Both the position numbers and the translations under genes were made by a program. From NCBI GenBank assembly GCA_947600345.1, contig CANQGC010000034.1, positions 1 through 16,772 of the forward strand: 16,772 nucleotides of DNA. Direction: 5' to 3'. Of this stretch, positions 5,577 to 13,533 are shown piece by piece. Every line of letters begins with the position of its first letter. Position 1 is the stretch's first letter. This DNA comes from an uncultured Clostridia bacterium. Lineage in GTDB: Bacteria; Bacillota; Clostridia; Christensenellales; Aristaeellaceae. The notes under the pieces are model-generated. The model was given only the letters and a program-made list of their open reading frames with translations, did no database searches and was not told where the DNA came from.

Positions 5577-8500
5577 TCAGGCGGCGTCCTGCGCCGAGAG
5601 CCGCTCGAGGGCCTGTTGCGCGCTTTCATCTCCCAACGCGGCGGCCTTCTCGTACCACTCGCGCGCCAGGTCCAGATCCACGTCCACGCCCTCGCCCTCC
5701 TCGTACATCTCGGCCAGGTTGCCCATGGCATTCGGGAGGCCCTGCCCGGCGGAGAGCGCATACCAGTTCATCGCGGCCTCATAGTCTTGCTCCGTGCCCA
5801 GGCCCTCCACGTAGAGGTAGGCCAGGTAGGCCTGGCAGAAGGCGTCGCCCAGCTTCGCACCACCGACGAAGAGCTCGTAGGCATGTTCATCGTCCCGCTC
5901 CACGCCCAGGCCCTGGGCGTAGGCCAGGCCCAGCATGCCCCTGGCCCGCATGTCGCCGGAGGCTTCGAACACCTCGCCGAGCAGCGCCACGGCGCGGGCC
6001 TCGTCCCGCTCCACGCCGTCTCCGCTCAGGTACATCTCGCCCAGCGCGCGTTTGTCCCCGGCAGTGAGCTCCTCCTCCGGCATCGCGGTGAGCGCCTCGC
6101 CCGCCTGCGCAAACAGCGCATCGGCCCGCGCCGCATCCTCGGCCACGCCCGTTCCGCTCTGGTACAGCGCGCCCAGGCGGCACCGGGCGGCGACGCTGCC
6201 CTGCTCCGCGGCGCGCGCGTACCAATCCGCCGCCGCCGCATAGTCGATCATCATTCCCCAGCCGAACTCGAGGCATTCTCCGGCGCGCTCCTGGCAGGCG
6301 GCGTCGCCCGCCTCCGCGCCGCGCAGGTACCAATTGTACGCCTGTGGCCAATCCATCTCCATGCCGGCGCCGGCCAGGTACATCTCGCCCAGGCCGCGCA
6401 TCGCCGCAGCGTCGCCCCGGGCCGCCGCCTTCTCATAGTACTCCTTCGCCCTGGCGCTGTCCCGCTCCACGCCCTCGCCGCGGAGGTACAGCCCGGCCAG
6501 GTTGACCATCGCCCGGGGATCGCCCATCTCTTCTTCGGCCTCGCAGAGCTCGATGGAGACCTCGTAGAGCTCCGCCGCGCGGGCGCAATCCCGCTCCACA
6601 CCCCGGCCGTGCTCGTACATCTCGCCCAGGATGCGGCTCAGCGTCGCGTCGCGGTTCTCGCCGAACTCCTCGATGCCCGCGCGGGCCTGCGCGTAGAGCT
6701 CCCCGGCCCTCGCTGAATCCCGCTCCACGCCTCTGCCCTGCTCGCAGAGCACGCCCAGGCGGTACTGCGCCTTGGTGTTGCCCTGCTCGACGGCGAGCGC
6801 ATACCACTTCGCGGCCTCGGCGGCGTCGGCCGCCACCGGGCCGTAGCCCTCGTCGTAGAATTCGCCCACGGCCTCCTGGCCTCCGGCGCTGCCCATCCCG
6901 GCGGCCTCGCGGAACAGCTCCAGCGCCTTCTCCGGGTCGCGCTCCACGCCGGCGCCCCGCATGTACATCACCCCGAGGCTGCACATCGCCCCGGTGTCGC
7001 CCCGGTCGACGCCCTTCTGCAGCCACTCCTCCGCCTGCGCGTAGTCGCGCTCCACGCCCTCGCCCCGGGTATACAGCAGGCCCAGGAAGGCGCAGGCCTC
7101 GGCGTTTCCGCCCTCAGTGGCCCTGGCGAGGTAATCCATGACCTGCGTGTAGTCCTGATCCACGCCCTCGCCGTAGTAGTACAGCAGGCTCATCGTGTAC
7201 TGGGCATCCGCGCTGCCCAGCTCCGCGGCGCGCCCGAACAGCTCCACCGCGCGCTCCAGGTCCTGTTCCATCCCCACGCCCAGGTAGCTGGCGCAGGCCA
7301 GCTCATATGTCGCGCCGGCGCTGCCCAATTCGGCGCCCTCCTCGAAGAGCGCCAGGGCGCGGTCCACGTCCTTCTCCGTTCCCCAGCCCTCCTCGCAGAG
7401 CACGCCCAGCACGCGCTGGCGCTCGCCCTCGGGATCGCTGTGATCATCCTCGAGCATCGCATAGGCCCGCGCGAACAGCTCCTGCGCCTTCGCCTCGTCC
7501 CGCTCCACGCCTCTGCCGTAGAAGTAGCACAGGCCCAGGTCGTACAGGCCGCGATCGCAATTCTGCTCCGCCGACCGCTCGAACCACTCCGCCGCCGCGG
7601 CGAGGTCCGCGTCCACGCCCAGGCCGCTGCGATACAGCTTGCCCAGGGCGTCCATGGCGATCCCTTCGCTCTCGTCGGCGGCCCTGCGGTACCAGCTCAG
7701 CGCCTGCGCGTAGTCGCGCTCCACGCCTTCGCCCCGCTCGTACATGTGGCCCAGGTGGTACATCCCGTCCCCGGCGCCCGCGTTCGCGCTCGCCTCGTAG
7801 CAGGCCCTCGCCTCATCGAGATCCTTCTCCACGCCCAGGCCGAACTCATACAGGTGGCCCAGCGCGCCCCGGAAGTAGTCGCCGCCCAGGCGCACGGCCT
7901 CCTCGTACCAGCCCTTCGCCGCGGCGTAGTCCTGCTCCACGCCCAGGCCGTACTCGTACGAGTTGCCCAGGTTGCTCATCGCCGTCGGCTCGCCCTGGGC
8001 CGCCGCGCGCTCGGCCAGCTCCTTCACCCGCGCATAGTCCCGCTCCACGCCCGTGCCGGTGCCGTACATGTAGCTCAGGTACGCCTCGGCCTCGGGGTGA
8101 TCCAGCTCCGCGGCCTCCTCGAACAGCTCCAGCGCGCGGTCCAAGTCCCTCTCCACGCCGTCGCCGTTGAAGTACATGCCGCCCATGTAGTACAGCGCGT
8201 TCACGCTGCCGCGCTCGGCCGCCGCCTCGAACAGCTCCATCGCGCGGCGGCTGTCCTGCTCGACGCCCGAGCCGGCCAGGTAGAGCGCGCCCAGGTCGCA
8301 CATCGCTTCTCCGTTGTCCATGGCCGCGGCCTTGAAGAGCTCCGCCGCCCGCGCGTTGTCCCGCTCCACGCCCAGGCCGAAATGGTACATCTCGCCCAGC
8401 ACGCGCAGCTGGTTCTCGCTGGCGGCCTCTCCGGCCTCCTCGATGATCTCGCGCGCCTGGGCAAAGAGCTCATTCGCCCGGGCCTCGTCCTGCTCCACGC

Positions 8501-9836
8501 CGCGGCCGTCCACGCAGAGCCTGCCCAGGCGGTACATCGCCTCGTAGTCCCCCTGCTCGGCGGCGCGCTCGTACCACTCTGCCGCCTCGGCATAGTCGAT
8601 CTCCATCACGCCCAGGCCGCGCTCGCAGAACTCGCCCATGGCCTCCATGCTGTTGGAGTCGCCCAGCTCCGCGCTCCTGCGGAACAGCTCGCAGGCCTTC
8701 GCCATGTCGCGCTCCACGCCCTCGCCGAACATGTAGATCACGCCCAGGTTGCTCATCGAGTTCGGGTCGCCCAGCTCCGCGCCGCGCTCGTACCACTTCA
8801 GGCACTCCGCCTGATCGGCCTCCACGCCGATGCCCTCGTCGTAGCAGTAGGCGATGTTCGAACAGGCGCTGGGCTCGTCCTGCTCCGCCGCCTCCAGGAA
8901 GAGCGCGAAGGCGCGCGCTTCGTCCCGCTCCACGCCCTCGCCGTTCACGTACATCAGGCCCAGGTCGACCTTCGCAAGCGGCCAGCCCTGCGCGGCGCTC
9001 TCGCTGAAGAGCTCGACGGCTCGGTTCCAATCCTGCTTCACGCCCTCGCCGTAGTAGTACATATCCCCCAGCACCTGCTGGGCCATCATGTTGTCCTGCG
9101 CCGCGCTGGCGCTCAGAAACTCCGCGGCGCGGGCGTCGTCCCGCTCGACGTCTATGCCCTGATCGTAGATCAGGCCCAGCGCGTACTGGCCCTCATCGTC
9201 GCCCGCCTCCGCCGAGGCCGTCAGCAGCTCCACCGCGCGCGGCACGTCCTTCTCCACGCCCAGGCCGTTGAAGTACAGGGAGCCCAGCAGGAAGCCGCGC
9301 TTCCCCTCCGAGAGGCCATCGTCCGCCTCGGCGGCCTCGCAGGTCTGCGCGAACAGCGCATCGGCTCGGGCTGCGTCCGCCTCCACGCCCTGGCCCCGCT
9401 GATAGAGCCTGCCCAGGCGGTACATCGCGCTCGCGTTGCCCTGCGCGGCGGCCTTCTCGTACCAGGCTGCCGCCTGCGCCTTGTCGATTTCGACCGCGCC
9501 GTAGCTGTACTCACAGAAGCGGCCCATGGCCTCCTGGCAGGCGGCGTCGCCCGCCTCCGCGCCCGCGCGGAACAGCTCCAGCGCCTTCGCGCAATCGCGC
9601 TCCACGCCCGCACCGGAGAAGTACAGCCGCCCCAACTCGCGCTGCGCGTCCGCGCTTCCCTGCTCCGCCGCGCCGCTCAGCAGCTCGACGCCCGCCTGGT
9701 AGTCCCCGGCGGCGCAGGCGTCCATGCCGCGCCGGTAGGCAGCCTCCGCGCCCTCGTCCTCCGCCAGCGCCGCGCCCAGGCACAGCAGCAGCGCGACCGC
9801 CAACGCGAGCAGGTGAATCCATCTCTGAAGCTTCAT
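5577..9836 (-). CDS. Secreted giant Sel1-like repeat protein (36 repeats)
   Basis: A 1419-aa exported solenoid. The ATG at 9836 is chosen because GGGAGG lies 8 bases upstream and the protein then opens with a clean signal peptide (MKLQRW..., cleavage likely after ALA at about residue 25). An ATG seven codons upstream is possible. The same frame runs open far further upstream, but there it overlaps the kinase gene. The rest is 36 Sel1-like (TPR-related) helical pairs of about 36 aa, counted by their G-x-G-V-E-x-D turns, with helices of the type AxxLFxxAAExGxxxAMxxLGxxY. Sel1 repeats are protein-interaction scaffolds. Five units (after repeats 3, 11, 20, 27 and 32) carry a longer helix (LFAQAxE... 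then about 15 extra residues), which divides the array into super-modules. No catalytic domain or anchor is seen. It follows the kinase gene by 122 bp, so it may be the receptor or output surface of that system. Confidence 0.92.
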   Translation of the reverse strand: MKLQRWIHLLALAVALLLCLGAALAEDEGAEAAYRRGMDACAAGDYQAGVELLSGAAEQGSADAQRELGRLYFSGAGVERDCAKALELFRAGAEAGDAACQEAMGRFCEYSYGAVEIDKAQAAAWYEKAAAQGNASAMYRLGRLYQRGQGVEADAARADALFAQTCEAAEADDGLSEGKRGFLLGSLYFNGLGVEKDVPRAVELLTASAEAGDDEGQYALGLIYDQGIDVERDDARAAEFLSASAAQDNMMAQQVLGDMYYYGEGVKQDWNRAVELFSESAAQGWPLAKVDLGLMYVNGEGVERDEARAFALFLEAAEQDEPSACSNIAYCYDEGIGVEADQAECLKWYERGAELGDPNSMSNLGVIYMFGEGVERDMAKACELFRRSAELGDSNSMEAMGEFCERGLGVMEIDYAEAAEWYERAAEQGDYEAMYRLGRLCVDGRGVEQDEARANELFAQAREIIEEAGEAASENQLRVLGEMYHFGLGVERDNARAAELFKAAAMDNGEAMCDLGALYLAGSGVEQDSRRAMELFEAAAERGSVNALYYMGGMYFNGDGVERDLDRALELFEEAAELDHPEAEAYLSYMYGTGTGVERDYARVKELAERAAAQGEPTAMSNLGNSYEYGLGVEQDYAAAKGWYEEAVRLGGDYFRGALGHLYEFGLGVEKDLDEARACYEASANAGAGDGMYHLGHMYERGEGVERDYAQALSWYRRAADESEGIAMDALGKLYRSGLGVDADLAAAAEWFERSAEQNCDRGLYDLGLCYFYGRGVERDEAKAQELFARAYAMLEDDHSDPEGERQRVLGVLCEEGWGTEKDVDRALALFEEGAELGSAGATYELACASYLGVGMEQDLERAVELFGRAAELGSADAQYTMSLLYYYGEGVDQDYTQVMDYLARATEGGNAEACAFLGLLYTRGEGVERDYAQAEEWLQKGVDRGDTGAMCSLGVMYMRGAGVERDPEKALELFREAAGMGSAGGQEAVGEFYDEGYGPVAADAAEAAKWYALAVEQGNTKAQYRLGVLCEQGRGVERDSARAGELYAQARAGIEEFGENRDATLSRILGEMYEHGRGVERDCARAAELYEVSIELCEAEEEMGDPRAMVNLAGLYLRGEGVERDSARAKEYYEKAAARGDAAAMRGLGEMYLAGAGMEMDWPQAYNWYLRGAEAGDAACQERAGECLEFGWGMMIDYAAAADWYARAAEQGSVAARCRLGALYQSGTGVAEDAARADALFAQAGEALTAMPEEELTAGDKRALGEMYLSGDGVERDEARAVALLGEVFEASGDMRARGMLGLAYAQGLGVERDDEHAYELFVGGAKLGDAFCQAYLAYLYVEGLGTEQDYEAAMNWYALSAGQGLPNAMGNLAEMYEEGEGVDVDLDLAREWYEKAAALGDESAQQALERLSAQDAA

Positions 9837-9958
9837 GTTCTCGTCCTCCCTCTTCATAATTCGTCCCTCTCTTTCATCCCGGGGCGTGCCGCGCGCCTGC
9901 GCGCCCGCCCCCGTTTCCGTTGCTTGCCTCTCAATTGCCTGGCGCGCCGAGGGTCCCC

Positions 9959-11878
9959 TCAGCGCTCGCGCAGGCACAGATCGCTCATGATCGAGAACTC
10001 GCCGTTGGCGTGCTCGATCACCAGCGTGCTGTTGTACTTCTCCGCGACCCTGCGCATCGCCGCCAGGCCGTAGCCGTGGCCCGGGCGTTCCCGCCGCTCT
10101 CCGGATTCCTCCGGCGCGCTGTTGGCGCACTTGAAGAACAGGAAGCTCCCCCGAAGCCGCATCTCCAGACGGATGTAGCGGTCCGCGCCCTCTTCCATCC
10201 GCTCGCACGCCTCCAGTGCGTTCTGCAGCATGTTGCTCAGGAATACGCTCATGTCCTCGTCCGCGATCTTCAATTCCTCCGGCACGTTCAGCCGGTGCTC
10301 CACCCGGATCCCCTGCGTCCACGCCCGGTCCAGATAGCTCCCCGCGATCACGTCCACCAGCAGGTTCCCGCTGTAGCGACCCGTCGGCAGGCGGTCCAGA
10401 TCCCCTGCCACCGCGTCCACGTACCGCTTCGCGCGGCTGACGTCCCCGCCGTTGAGCATCCCAGACAGCGCCAGCATGTGGTGCCGCATCTCGTGCCGCA
10501 GCATGTTCGTGCCGTCCTGCACCGTCAGCAAGCGCCGGTAGCTCTCCATCGTCTGCACCGCACGGTCCTGCAGCACGCTCATCTCCTGCCGCGTCCGCAG
10601 CGTGCGCCGCACAAACTCCGTCGCCACCACGATCACCGCCATCGCGGAAACCACGTCCGTCACCAGTTTCTCCACCGTCCCGAAGTTCCCCGCCTTCAGC
10701 GAGCTCCAAATGCCGTTCACCAGGTACTTCCCCGCTCCGCCCCAGGCCTGGAACCGATTGAACAGATAGACGACCATGATGACGGCGAACGCCAGTCCGT
10801 AGGCCGCGAGGCGCCTCCTGCTCCGGCGGGTGCTCCGCGCCCGGACGATGCCGTCCACGCACGCCGCCACCGCCACCGCCAGAAACACCGCCAGCGCCCA
10901 GGGGCCCATGCTCGCCGCACTCCCCTCCGGTTCCCGCCGCATGGTCACGCACCACTGGATCCCCGTCCACAGCGCCCACACCGCGATCGCCGCGCACAGC
11001 GGGTAGCTCCATCGCCGCTTCCTCAGCCGCAGCGCCACGTACAGGTACAGCGGCGCCACGTACAGCTCGTTCAGCAGGCTCAGGTTCATCCGCGCGTTCA
11101 GCTCGCTGAAGTACCCGGCGTAGGAGTTGTTCGCAGCGCTCAGAAACAGCAGCAGGAAGTACAGGCTCAGCAGCAGCGTCTTCGCGTCAGCGCCGTCGTT
11201 GCGTATGTCCACCACGTACATCGCCGCGATCAGCAGCGTCAGCAGCGCGTACGCCGTCATCGTCACGTCGTTCTTCACCGACGGCACGATGTAGTTCGCG
11301 ATGTAGCTCTCTTCGTTGCCCAGGTACGGATACTCCGGCACCGGTATCCCCCAGTCCTCCGGAAAGTAGGTCACCACGCTGAGCTCCCGGCCCAGGTAGT
11401 CCGCGGGCAGGGACATGCGCGTCTTCCGCCACACGTCGCCCTGCTCCCGGTGGAGCTTCTCCCAGTCCTCCGCCGTCAGCGCCAGAAAGCCGTCCTCCCC
11501 GCGCTCGATCTCCCCGCGGAAGTCGCTGTGAAGCAGCTCCCCATCCAGGAACGCCTCCACGCCGTCCTGGTAGGAGTGCCACTCCAGCTCGGGGTCTGGG
11601 ATCTCCTCCGCCAGCGTGCGGGTGATGCGCACGGCCCGGGTCCCCTCGGGCAGCTCCGGGACGCGCACGCCCTCCGCGAAGGCCGGCTCGTAGGCCTGCA
11701 CCCGATCCCCGACCAGCAGCTCGTAGCGCCAGCCGAAGCGCTGCTGCGCCGAGTCGGCCAGGTACAGCTCCTCCCTGCCCACGCGGCTCATCAGGGAGAA
11801 CGCGGCCAGTATGACCGCCGCTATGCACAACGCCAGCGCCACGCCCACCGCGCATCGCCAATCTCGCCTCTGACCCAT
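9959..11878 (-). CDS. Membrane sensor histidine kinase, GHKL type, with large extracytoplasmic domain
   Basis: Sensor kinase of 639 aa. It has one membrane span at residues 10-32, then about 170 extracytoplasmic residues (33-205). About seven more spans follow (roughly 206-225, 233-250, 268-285, 292-312, 325-345, 357-376, 405-422), a layout like 7TMR-DISM receptors. A cytoplasmic coiled linker and kinase core complete it. The phosphoacceptor is probably H462 in LRHEMRHHM, matching the RHD..NH box of GHKL kinases (AgrC, NatK relatives). The ATP-lid residues are present: N-box around N549-N553 in LSNMLQNALEA, and G-box GHGYGL at 600-605. The ATG at 11878 has GGAGG about 8 bases upstream. It starts 26 bp after the four-cysteine peptide gene, so the two are probably co-transcribed. 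No response regulator lies in the window; GHKL kinases usually pair with LytTR regulators, so the partner must be elsewhere. Confidence 0.93.
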   Translation of the reverse strand: MGQRRDWRCAVGVALALCIAAVILAAFSLMSRVGREELYLADSAQQRFGWRYELLVGDRVQAYEPAFAEGVRVPELPEGTRAVRITRTLAEEIPDPELEWHSYQDGVEAFLDGELLHSDFRGEIERGEDGFLALTAEDWEKLHREQGDVWRKTRMSLPADYLGRELSVVTYFPEDWGIPVPEYPYLGNEESYIANYIVPSVKNDVTMTAYALLTLLIAAMYVVDIRNDGADAKTLLLSLYFLLLFLSAANNSYAGYFSELNARMNLSLLNELYVAPLYLYVALRLRKRRWSYPLCAAIAVWALWTGIQWCVTMRREPEGSAASMGPWALAVFLAVAVAACVDGIVRARSTRRSRRRLAAYGLAFAVIMVVYLFNRFQAWGGAGKYLVNGIWSSLKAGNFGTVEKLVTDVVSAMAVIVVATEFVRRTLRTRQEMSVLQDRAVQTMESYRRLLTVQDGTNMLRHEMRHHMLALSGMLNGGDVSRAKRYVDAVAGDLDRLPTGRYSGNLLVDVIAGSYLDRAWTQGIRVEHRLNVPEELKIADEDMSVFLSNMLQNALEACERMEEGADRYIRLEMRLRGSFLFFKCANSAPEESGERRERPGHGYGLAAMRRVAEKYNSTLVIEHANGEFSIMSDLCLRER

Positions 11879-11904
11879 CGCGCTCTCCCTCCGCGTTCCT
11901 CATC

Positions 11905-12135
11905 TCACCTTCGGCGGGGGCACCGCTCGCCGATCGGCTTTTCCATCGAATAATTTGCCAGGAGCTCGTTGTACACCTCCATGCACATCCCCCGGCTGCT
12001 GAAGATATACCGGTACGGGCAGCTGGCGCAGCCATACGCCCAGGCATAGCTGTCCGCGATTCGAGAAAACTCGGATTCGCCCACGCCTCCGGTCACACCC
12101 GCCAGCTCCTCATCGCGCAGGTTCCGCTCATCCAT
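11905..12135 (-). CDS. Small four-cysteine peptide with double-glycine leader
   Basis: A 76-aa peptide not matching a family I can name. It starts with ATG behind GGAAGGGG. The N-terminus LRDEELAGVTGG (residues 6-17) looks like the leader of class II bacteriocins and Nif11-type RiPP precursors, with a Gly16-Gly17 cleavage site. The remaining 59 residues hold four cysteines (C36, C39, C51, C72) in the pattern C-x2-C-x11-C-x20-C-P. They could bind a metal, form disulfides or be modified. It is related to the peptide encoded just upstream (12190-12396): shared (D/N)ERxLRD start and CAxC...C...CP spacing. It lies 26 bp before the kinase gene. A signal peptide sensed by that kinase is an attractive idea, but no C39-peptidase transporter or modifying enzyme is in the window. 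A small metal-binding protein is the alternative. Confidence 0.78.
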   Translation of the reverse strand: MDERNLRDEELAGVTGGVGESEFSRIADSYAWAYGCASCPYRYIFSSRGMCMEVYNELLANYSMEKPIGERCPRRR

Positions 12136-12189
12136 TTCACCACGCCCCTTCCTGTGAAACTTCGCCCCAAGGTCAGCGCCCCGCGTGAA

Positions 12190-12396
12190 TCAGCCGCTCA
12201 TCGGGCGTATGTAAGGGCAAAACCTGATTGCCTTGCCGCCCTCCTCGATCTCCTGGCGAAACCTTTCCCGGTGCTCGCACTCTATCGTCCAATCCATGCA
12301 GCCCGCGCAATTGAGGATCTTGAATCCCTCGAACCCGCTGAGGCCAGCGCCTCCGTCCTTGTCTCTCAGCGTCCTTTCGTTCAATTCATAATTCAC
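12190..12396 (-). CDS. Small four-cysteine peptide, paralogue of the adjacent peptide
   Basis: A 68-aa peptide, first gene of the operon. The start is taken as GTG at 12396 because AGGAGG (12406-12411) is 9 bases upstream. A TTG two codons earlier at 12402 is only 3 bases from the ribosome site. The N-terminus LNERTLRDKDGGAGLSG resembles that of its neighbour, but the double glycine is shifted (GG at residues 15-16) and the leader motif is degenerate. Cysteines at 30, 33, 40 and 60 follow C-x2-C-x6-C-x19-C-P, against C-x2-C-x11-C-x20-C-P in the neighbour. The spacing between the last two and the CP ending are kept while the central loop changed length, as expected for an old tandem duplication. 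The function is unknown; the same alternatives apply (signal peptide, RiPP precursor or metal-binding protein). Confidence 0.72.
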   Translation of the reverse strand: MNYELNERTLRDKDGGAGLSGFEGFKILNCAGCMDWTIECEHRERFRQEIEEGGKAIRFCPYIRPMSG

Positions 12397-12405
12397 TTTC
12401 AAGTT

Positions 12406-12411
12406 CCTCCT
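12406..12411 (-). promoter_or_regulatory. Ribosome binding site that favours a GTG start
   Basis: AGGAGG on the minus strand, inside a longer purine run. It is 9 bases from the GTG at 12396 but only 3 from the TTG at 12402, which decides the start of the first peptide gene. Confidence 0.65.
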
Positions 12412-12544
12412 CCTCCCTCGTCCCCAATGGCGCCTCTGCGTGGGGTTTCGCCGGACAGCATGTCCCTTTCTTCGCGAGCCGTTCGAACCGACGGGGCGGC
12501 GATGCCGCGCCTGCCCGCCGAGCGTCCGCTATCTATACATCCTC

Positions 12545-12573
12545 ATTCTCCATGATGCGGCGCGCATTGTCAA
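12545..12573 (-). promoter_or_regulatory. Promoter of the peptide-kinase-Sel1-acyltransferase operon
   Basis: On the minus strand, TTGACA (12568-12573), a 17-bp spacer, then GAGAAT (12545-12550), which matches the -10 consensus at four of six positions. It leaves a leader of about 140 bases before the GTG at 12396. It is the only good candidate upstream of the five minus-strand genes. Confidence 0.6.
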
Positions 12574-12586
12574 TTCACATTGCGCG
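12561..12586. repeat. CGCGCA/TGCGCG inverted repeat over the operon -35 element
   Basis: CGCGCA (12561-12566) and TGCGCG (12581-12586) flank 14 bases that include the -35 box. Placement over a promoter element suggests an operator. The short arms could be chance in GC-rich DNA. Confidence 0.35.
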
Positions 12587-12635
12587 AATAGCCGGTTTTA
12601 CTTCCTGAAAAGATGAATGGGCCGGTTTCCCCCGG

Positions 12636-12664
12636 TGGACTCCCGGGCGGCGATGTGTTATAAT
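12636..12664 (+). promoter_or_regulatory. Promoter of the VanX-like dipeptidase gene
   Basis: TGGACT (12636-12641), a 17-bp spacer, then a perfect TATAAT (12659-12664) preceded by TG one base away (extended -10). It is divergent from the operon promoter at 12545-12573; the -35 elements are about 60 bp apart. A GCCCC/GGGGC hairpin (12675-12689) would open the leader. Confidence 0.75.
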
Positions 12665-12776
12665 GGAATCGGATGCCCCGGACCGGGGCCTCGGAGGAAG
12701 CCCCGCAGCCCTTCTCTTCGCCCCGCTTTCCCGGGACGCGGGCGCAACGCAAGCTACAGATTGGGGGAACCACACC

Positions 12777-13496
12777 ATGAAGAGATCCATATCCCGCCGC
12801 GCCGCGCTGATCCTCACCGCGCTGGCGCTCTGCCTGTCCTTCTCCTGCCGCGCGGAGGCCGTCGCGCCGGAGCAGGATTCCTCCGGCTTCGTGGAGCTCG
12901 CGCTCGCGGTGCCGGACGCCATACTGGAGATCCGCTACTACTCCACCTACAACTTCGTGGGCGAGCGAATCGACGGCTACCTGGAGCCCGTGGCGCTGGT
13001 GACGAAGGAGACCGCAGAGGCCCTGAAAGCGGTCAGCGACGACGTCGAGGCCCAGGGCTACCGCCTGCTCATATACGACGCGTACCGCCCCCAGACCGCC
13101 GTGGACCACTTCGTGCGCTGGGCGGAGGATCTGGACGATACGGAGATGAAGCCGTACTTCTATCCCGACGAGGACAAGGCGACCCTGTTCGACAAGGGCT
13201 ACATCGCCGAGAAGTCCGGCCACAGCCGCGGCTCCACGGTGGACCTCACGCTCTTCGACATGGCCAGCGGAGACCTCGTGGACATGGGCGGAACCTTCGA
13301 CTTCTTCGGCGAGATCTCCCACCCCGACGCCACGGAGGGCCTGACGCAGGAGCAGATCGCCAACCGGCAGCTGCTCAGCGACGCCATGCAGGCCCACGGC
13401 TTCAAGCCCCTCAGCACCGAGTGGTGGCACTTCACGCTGGCGGATGAGCCCTACCCCGACACCTACTTCAGCTTCCCGGTGGAAACGCTGGAATGA
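12777..13496 (+). CDS. Exported VanX-family D-Ala-D-Ala dipeptidase (peptidase M15D)
   Basis: Zinc peptidase of the VanX/DdpX family, which hydrolyses the D-alanyl-D-alanine dipeptide of peptidoglycan. The 239-aa product shows the family motifs: YDAYRP at 100-105 (with the substrate-side Arg104), SGHSRGSTVDLTL with zinc ligands H149 and D156, and EWWHFTL with catalytic E215 and zinc ligand H218. The N-terminus (MKRSISRRAALILTALALCL, then SFSC) is a signal peptide with a possible but non-canonical lipobox at C24. Classical VanX is cytoplasmic, so this one probably works on released wall fragments or the wall itself. The ATG at 12777 follows a GGGGGAA about 7 bases upstream. It is a single-gene unit, divergent from the kinase operon and convergent with the uvrA-like gene. 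No vanH, vanA or vanR/S-type genes are nearby, so a glycopeptide-resistance role is not indicated. Confidence 0.9.
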   Translation: MKRSISRRAALILTALALCLSFSCRAEAVAPEQDSSGFVELALAVPDAILEIRYYSTYNFVGERIDGYLEPVALVTKETAEALKAVSDDVEAQGYRLLIYDAYRPQTAVDHFVRWAEDLDDTEMKPYFYPDEDKATLFDKGYIAEKSGHSRGSTVDLTLFDMASGDLVDMGGTFDFFGEISHPDATEGLTQEQIANRQLLSDAMQAHGFKPLSTEWWHFTLADEPYPDTYFSFPVETLE

Positions 13497-13533
13497 TCCC
13501 CCTTCGGTTCGAAGGCGATGCCAAAGGATGCAC

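Noticed and set aside
5577..9836. Regularly spaced DNA repeats of about 108 bp that could suggest a CRISPR-like or satellite array
   Set aside because: They are the codons of the Sel1 repeat (G-x-G-V-E-x-D turns every 36 aa) in one open frame, with divergent third positions.
9837..11012. Upstream extension of the Sel1 frame to 11012
   Set aside because: The frame is open but overlaps the kinase gene antisense-free on the same strand, has shadow-like Gly/Arg-rich composition, and the Sel1 protein has a good ribosome site and signal peptide at 9836.
4062..11953. Long plus-strand open frames opposite the operon (for example 4062-6716, 7440-10073, 9920-11953)
   Set aside because: They are rich in His, Arg, Ala and Leu as expected for the reverse strand of GC-rich genes, and show no domains or ribosome sites. 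The minus-strand genes have clear motifs.
12397..12402. TTG at 12402 as start of the first peptide gene
   Set aside because: Only 3 bases from the AGGAGG; the GTG at 12396 has a normal 9-base spacing.
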